Below are positions 62,795 to 64,000 of a stretch of 64,000 nucleotides of DNA, piece after piece. The translations under genes and the position numbers were made by a program. This DNA comes from CAWAPS01 sp963783945 (GTDB lineage: Bacteria > Actinomycetota > Acidimicrobiia > Acidimicrobiales > Palsa-688): positions 1,183,770 through 1,247,769 of the forward strand of contig CAWAPS010000002.1 in NCBI GenBank assembly GCA_963783945.1. The letters run 5' to 3'. Numbering within the stretch: position 1 is the first letter of the stretch; each line of letters starts with the position of its first letter. The notes beneath the pieces are model-generated. The model made no database searches, had not been told where the DNA came from, and saw only the letters and a list, made by a program, of their open reading frames with translations.

Positions 62795-63640
62795 GTGGAT
62801 TCGTGGGAGTTCGGCTCCGCCGTACGCCGCTGGCGCGACCGACTCGCCCCCGAGACGGTGGGCGTCCCCATCGGTAACCGCCGGCGCGCCGCTGGCCTGC
62901 GCCGGGAGGAGCTCGCCGGGTTGGCCAGCATCTCGGTCGACTACCTGACCCGGCTCGAACAGGGGCGGGCGACGTCGCCCTCCGCCCAGGTGGTCGAATC
63001 GCTGGCCCGCGCTCTGCGCCTGTCCGACGTCGAAAGAGAACACCTCTACCGGTTCGCCGGCCTGGCTCCCCCCGGCCTCGACGTGGTTTCCTCACGCGTC
63101 GCGCCCAGCCTGCAGCGCTTGCTCGACCGTATGGCCACCACACCGGTCGTCGTCTACGACGCGGCGTGGTACCTGATCGTGGCCAACGCCGCCTACAACG
63201 CCCTCATGGGAGACACCACGGCTTGGCGCGGCTTGGAACGCAACAACGTCTGGCGCCAACTGATCGGCCCGGGCACCCGCGCCGTCCACACGCCGCAAGA
63301 GCACGAGGAACTGCAGACCGCCTTGGTGGCCGACCTGCGCCTGACCGCAGCCCGGTTTCCCAAAGACCGCAGAGTCGACAACCTCGTTCGCGAACTCCGC
63401 GCCCAGAGCCCCCGCTTCGCAGAGCTCTGGGAATTCCCCGACATGCCCCGACCCCGGGACAGGTCACGGCACAAGACCATCGACCACCCAGCTGTCGGGC
63501 ACCTCACCCTCGACTGCGACACCCTCGTCGACGCCGGCGACGACATTCGCATCACGATCTACACAGCCGAACCAGGCACCGACGACGCCGACAGGCTCGC
63601 GCTGGCCATCATCGTCGGCACACAAGAACTCATCCACTGA
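62795..63640 (+). CDS. XRE-family regulator with MmyB-like ligand domain
   Basis: A 281-residue regulator. Residues about 25-85 are a helix-turn-helix (GNRRRAAGLRREELAGLASI then SVDYLTRLEQGR), preceded by a short arm. Residues 105-280 are the MmyB-like ligand-binding domain: TTPVVVYDAAWYLIVANAAY is its signature, with LWEFPDMPRP later. In actinobacteria these proteins are very often divergent from an SDR gene, exactly as here, and bind fatty-acid-like ligands. GTG 62795. Probably represses the SDR operon and itself. Confidence 0.9.
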   Translation: MDSWEFGSAVRRWRDRLAPETVGVPIGNRRRAAGLRREELAGLASISVDYLTRLEQGRATSPSAQVVESLARALRLSDVEREHLYRFAGLAPPGLDVVSSRVAPSLQRLLDRMATTPVVVYDAAWYLIVANAAYNALMGDTTAWRGLERNNVWRQLIGPGTRAVHTPQEHEELQTALVADLRLTAARFPKDRRVDNLVRELRAQSPRFAELWEFPDMPRPRDRSRHKTIDHPAVGHLTLDCDTLVDAGDDIRITIYTAEPGTDDADRLALAIIVGTQELIH

Positions 63641-64000
63641 GACTGGACCACCTCCACGGAAAGGTGCCGCAAGCCCGGGCGCTGGACCCAGCTGGTCGGT
63701 CGAAACGATCGGCGCAGAACGCTGGCTCAGTCATTCGGTTGACGTGCCCACCTCCGATGCACTGGTCGGCAGATCTGCACCTTTTGCCCGGCTACGGTCC
63801 CGCGACTCCAAGGAGGCCACAATGCTGCTCCGACGTTCTGGGATGCAGCGCTACGGCGGAATCACTGATCATTCTGGGGCACTCGGGTCGCCGAGTGAAC
63901 CGCTTCCGAACCGAGCCCCGGCTGCGGTTTGGACGCTTCGGTTGGGTCGGGGTAACGATCCAGACGTTCAGGTGGCGTCAACAATGCTGAAGAAGTCGAG
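63641..64000. other. End of window, no recognisable gene
   Basis: A plus-strand frame runs through here, but it is a different phase from the XRE gene and is arginine-rich. Nothing recognisable up to the window end. Confidence 0.4.

Overview
High-GC DNA from an actinobacterium (many GTG/TTG starts, purine-rich ribosome sites, a secreted collagen-like protein, actinobacterial integrase and IS families, an XRE/MmyB-type regulator). Nothing here fixes the genus. The window is accessory DNA: catabolic genes mixed with insertion sequences, truncated genes and many single-base frameshifts.

Layout. 0-5 kb: a DUF1214 gene, a broken peptide-ABC ATPase, a secreted collagen-like protein, gene fragments and an alpha/beta hydrolase. 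5-8.3 kb: a dispersed repeat, an ISL3 remnant, two unknown genes and a decayed flavoprotein fragment. 8.4-14 kb: an oxidative gene set on the plus strand (SDR, carboxymuconolactone-decarboxylase-like, EthD-like, TauD/TfdA dioxygenase, FAD-dependent dehydrogenase). 14-21 kb: IS6 and IS110 pieces around an unusual 547-residue protein with two LQRxxGNRA-type motifs, an 11-residue tandem repeat and hydrophobic helices; then a tyrosine integrase with its excisionase. 21.3-58.7 kb: a putative genomic island bounded by two identical 46-bp direct repeats that match the 3' half of tRNA-Ile(GAU). 58.7-64 kb: a chloroperoxidase-like hydrolase, two SDRs and an XRE regulator.

Inside the island, 22.6-43 kb is one coherent catabolic region: cytochromes P450, enoyl-CoA hydratases, SDRs, an aldehyde dehydrogenase, a DUF35-thiolase fusion, a CaiB-type CoA transferase, paired amidohydrolases, a lipoprotein solute-binding protein and two paralogous proteins of unknown family. 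Eight copies of a palindrome close to CCAAGCGCTTGG sit in front of its transcription units. This fits the published KstR2 operator consensus, and the two TetR genes at the edges of the region are candidate regulators. I infer a CoA-dependent pathway for a steroid-like, terpenoid or similar alicyclic acid; the substrate cannot be read from the sequence. A module (SDR, operator, amidohydrolase A, amidohydrolase B) occurs twice in opposite orientation, one copy decayed.

The right part of the island carries a frameshifted rve-type IS, two methyltransferases, a PhyH dioxygenase, a HisA fragment, thiamine genes (thiD, tenA), a run of small acidic proteins with a PRC-barrel protein, a third amidohydrolase and an intact IS21 element. 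At least ten genes are broken by one-base shifts, many near G/C runs, so either decay is extensive or the assembly carries indel errors.
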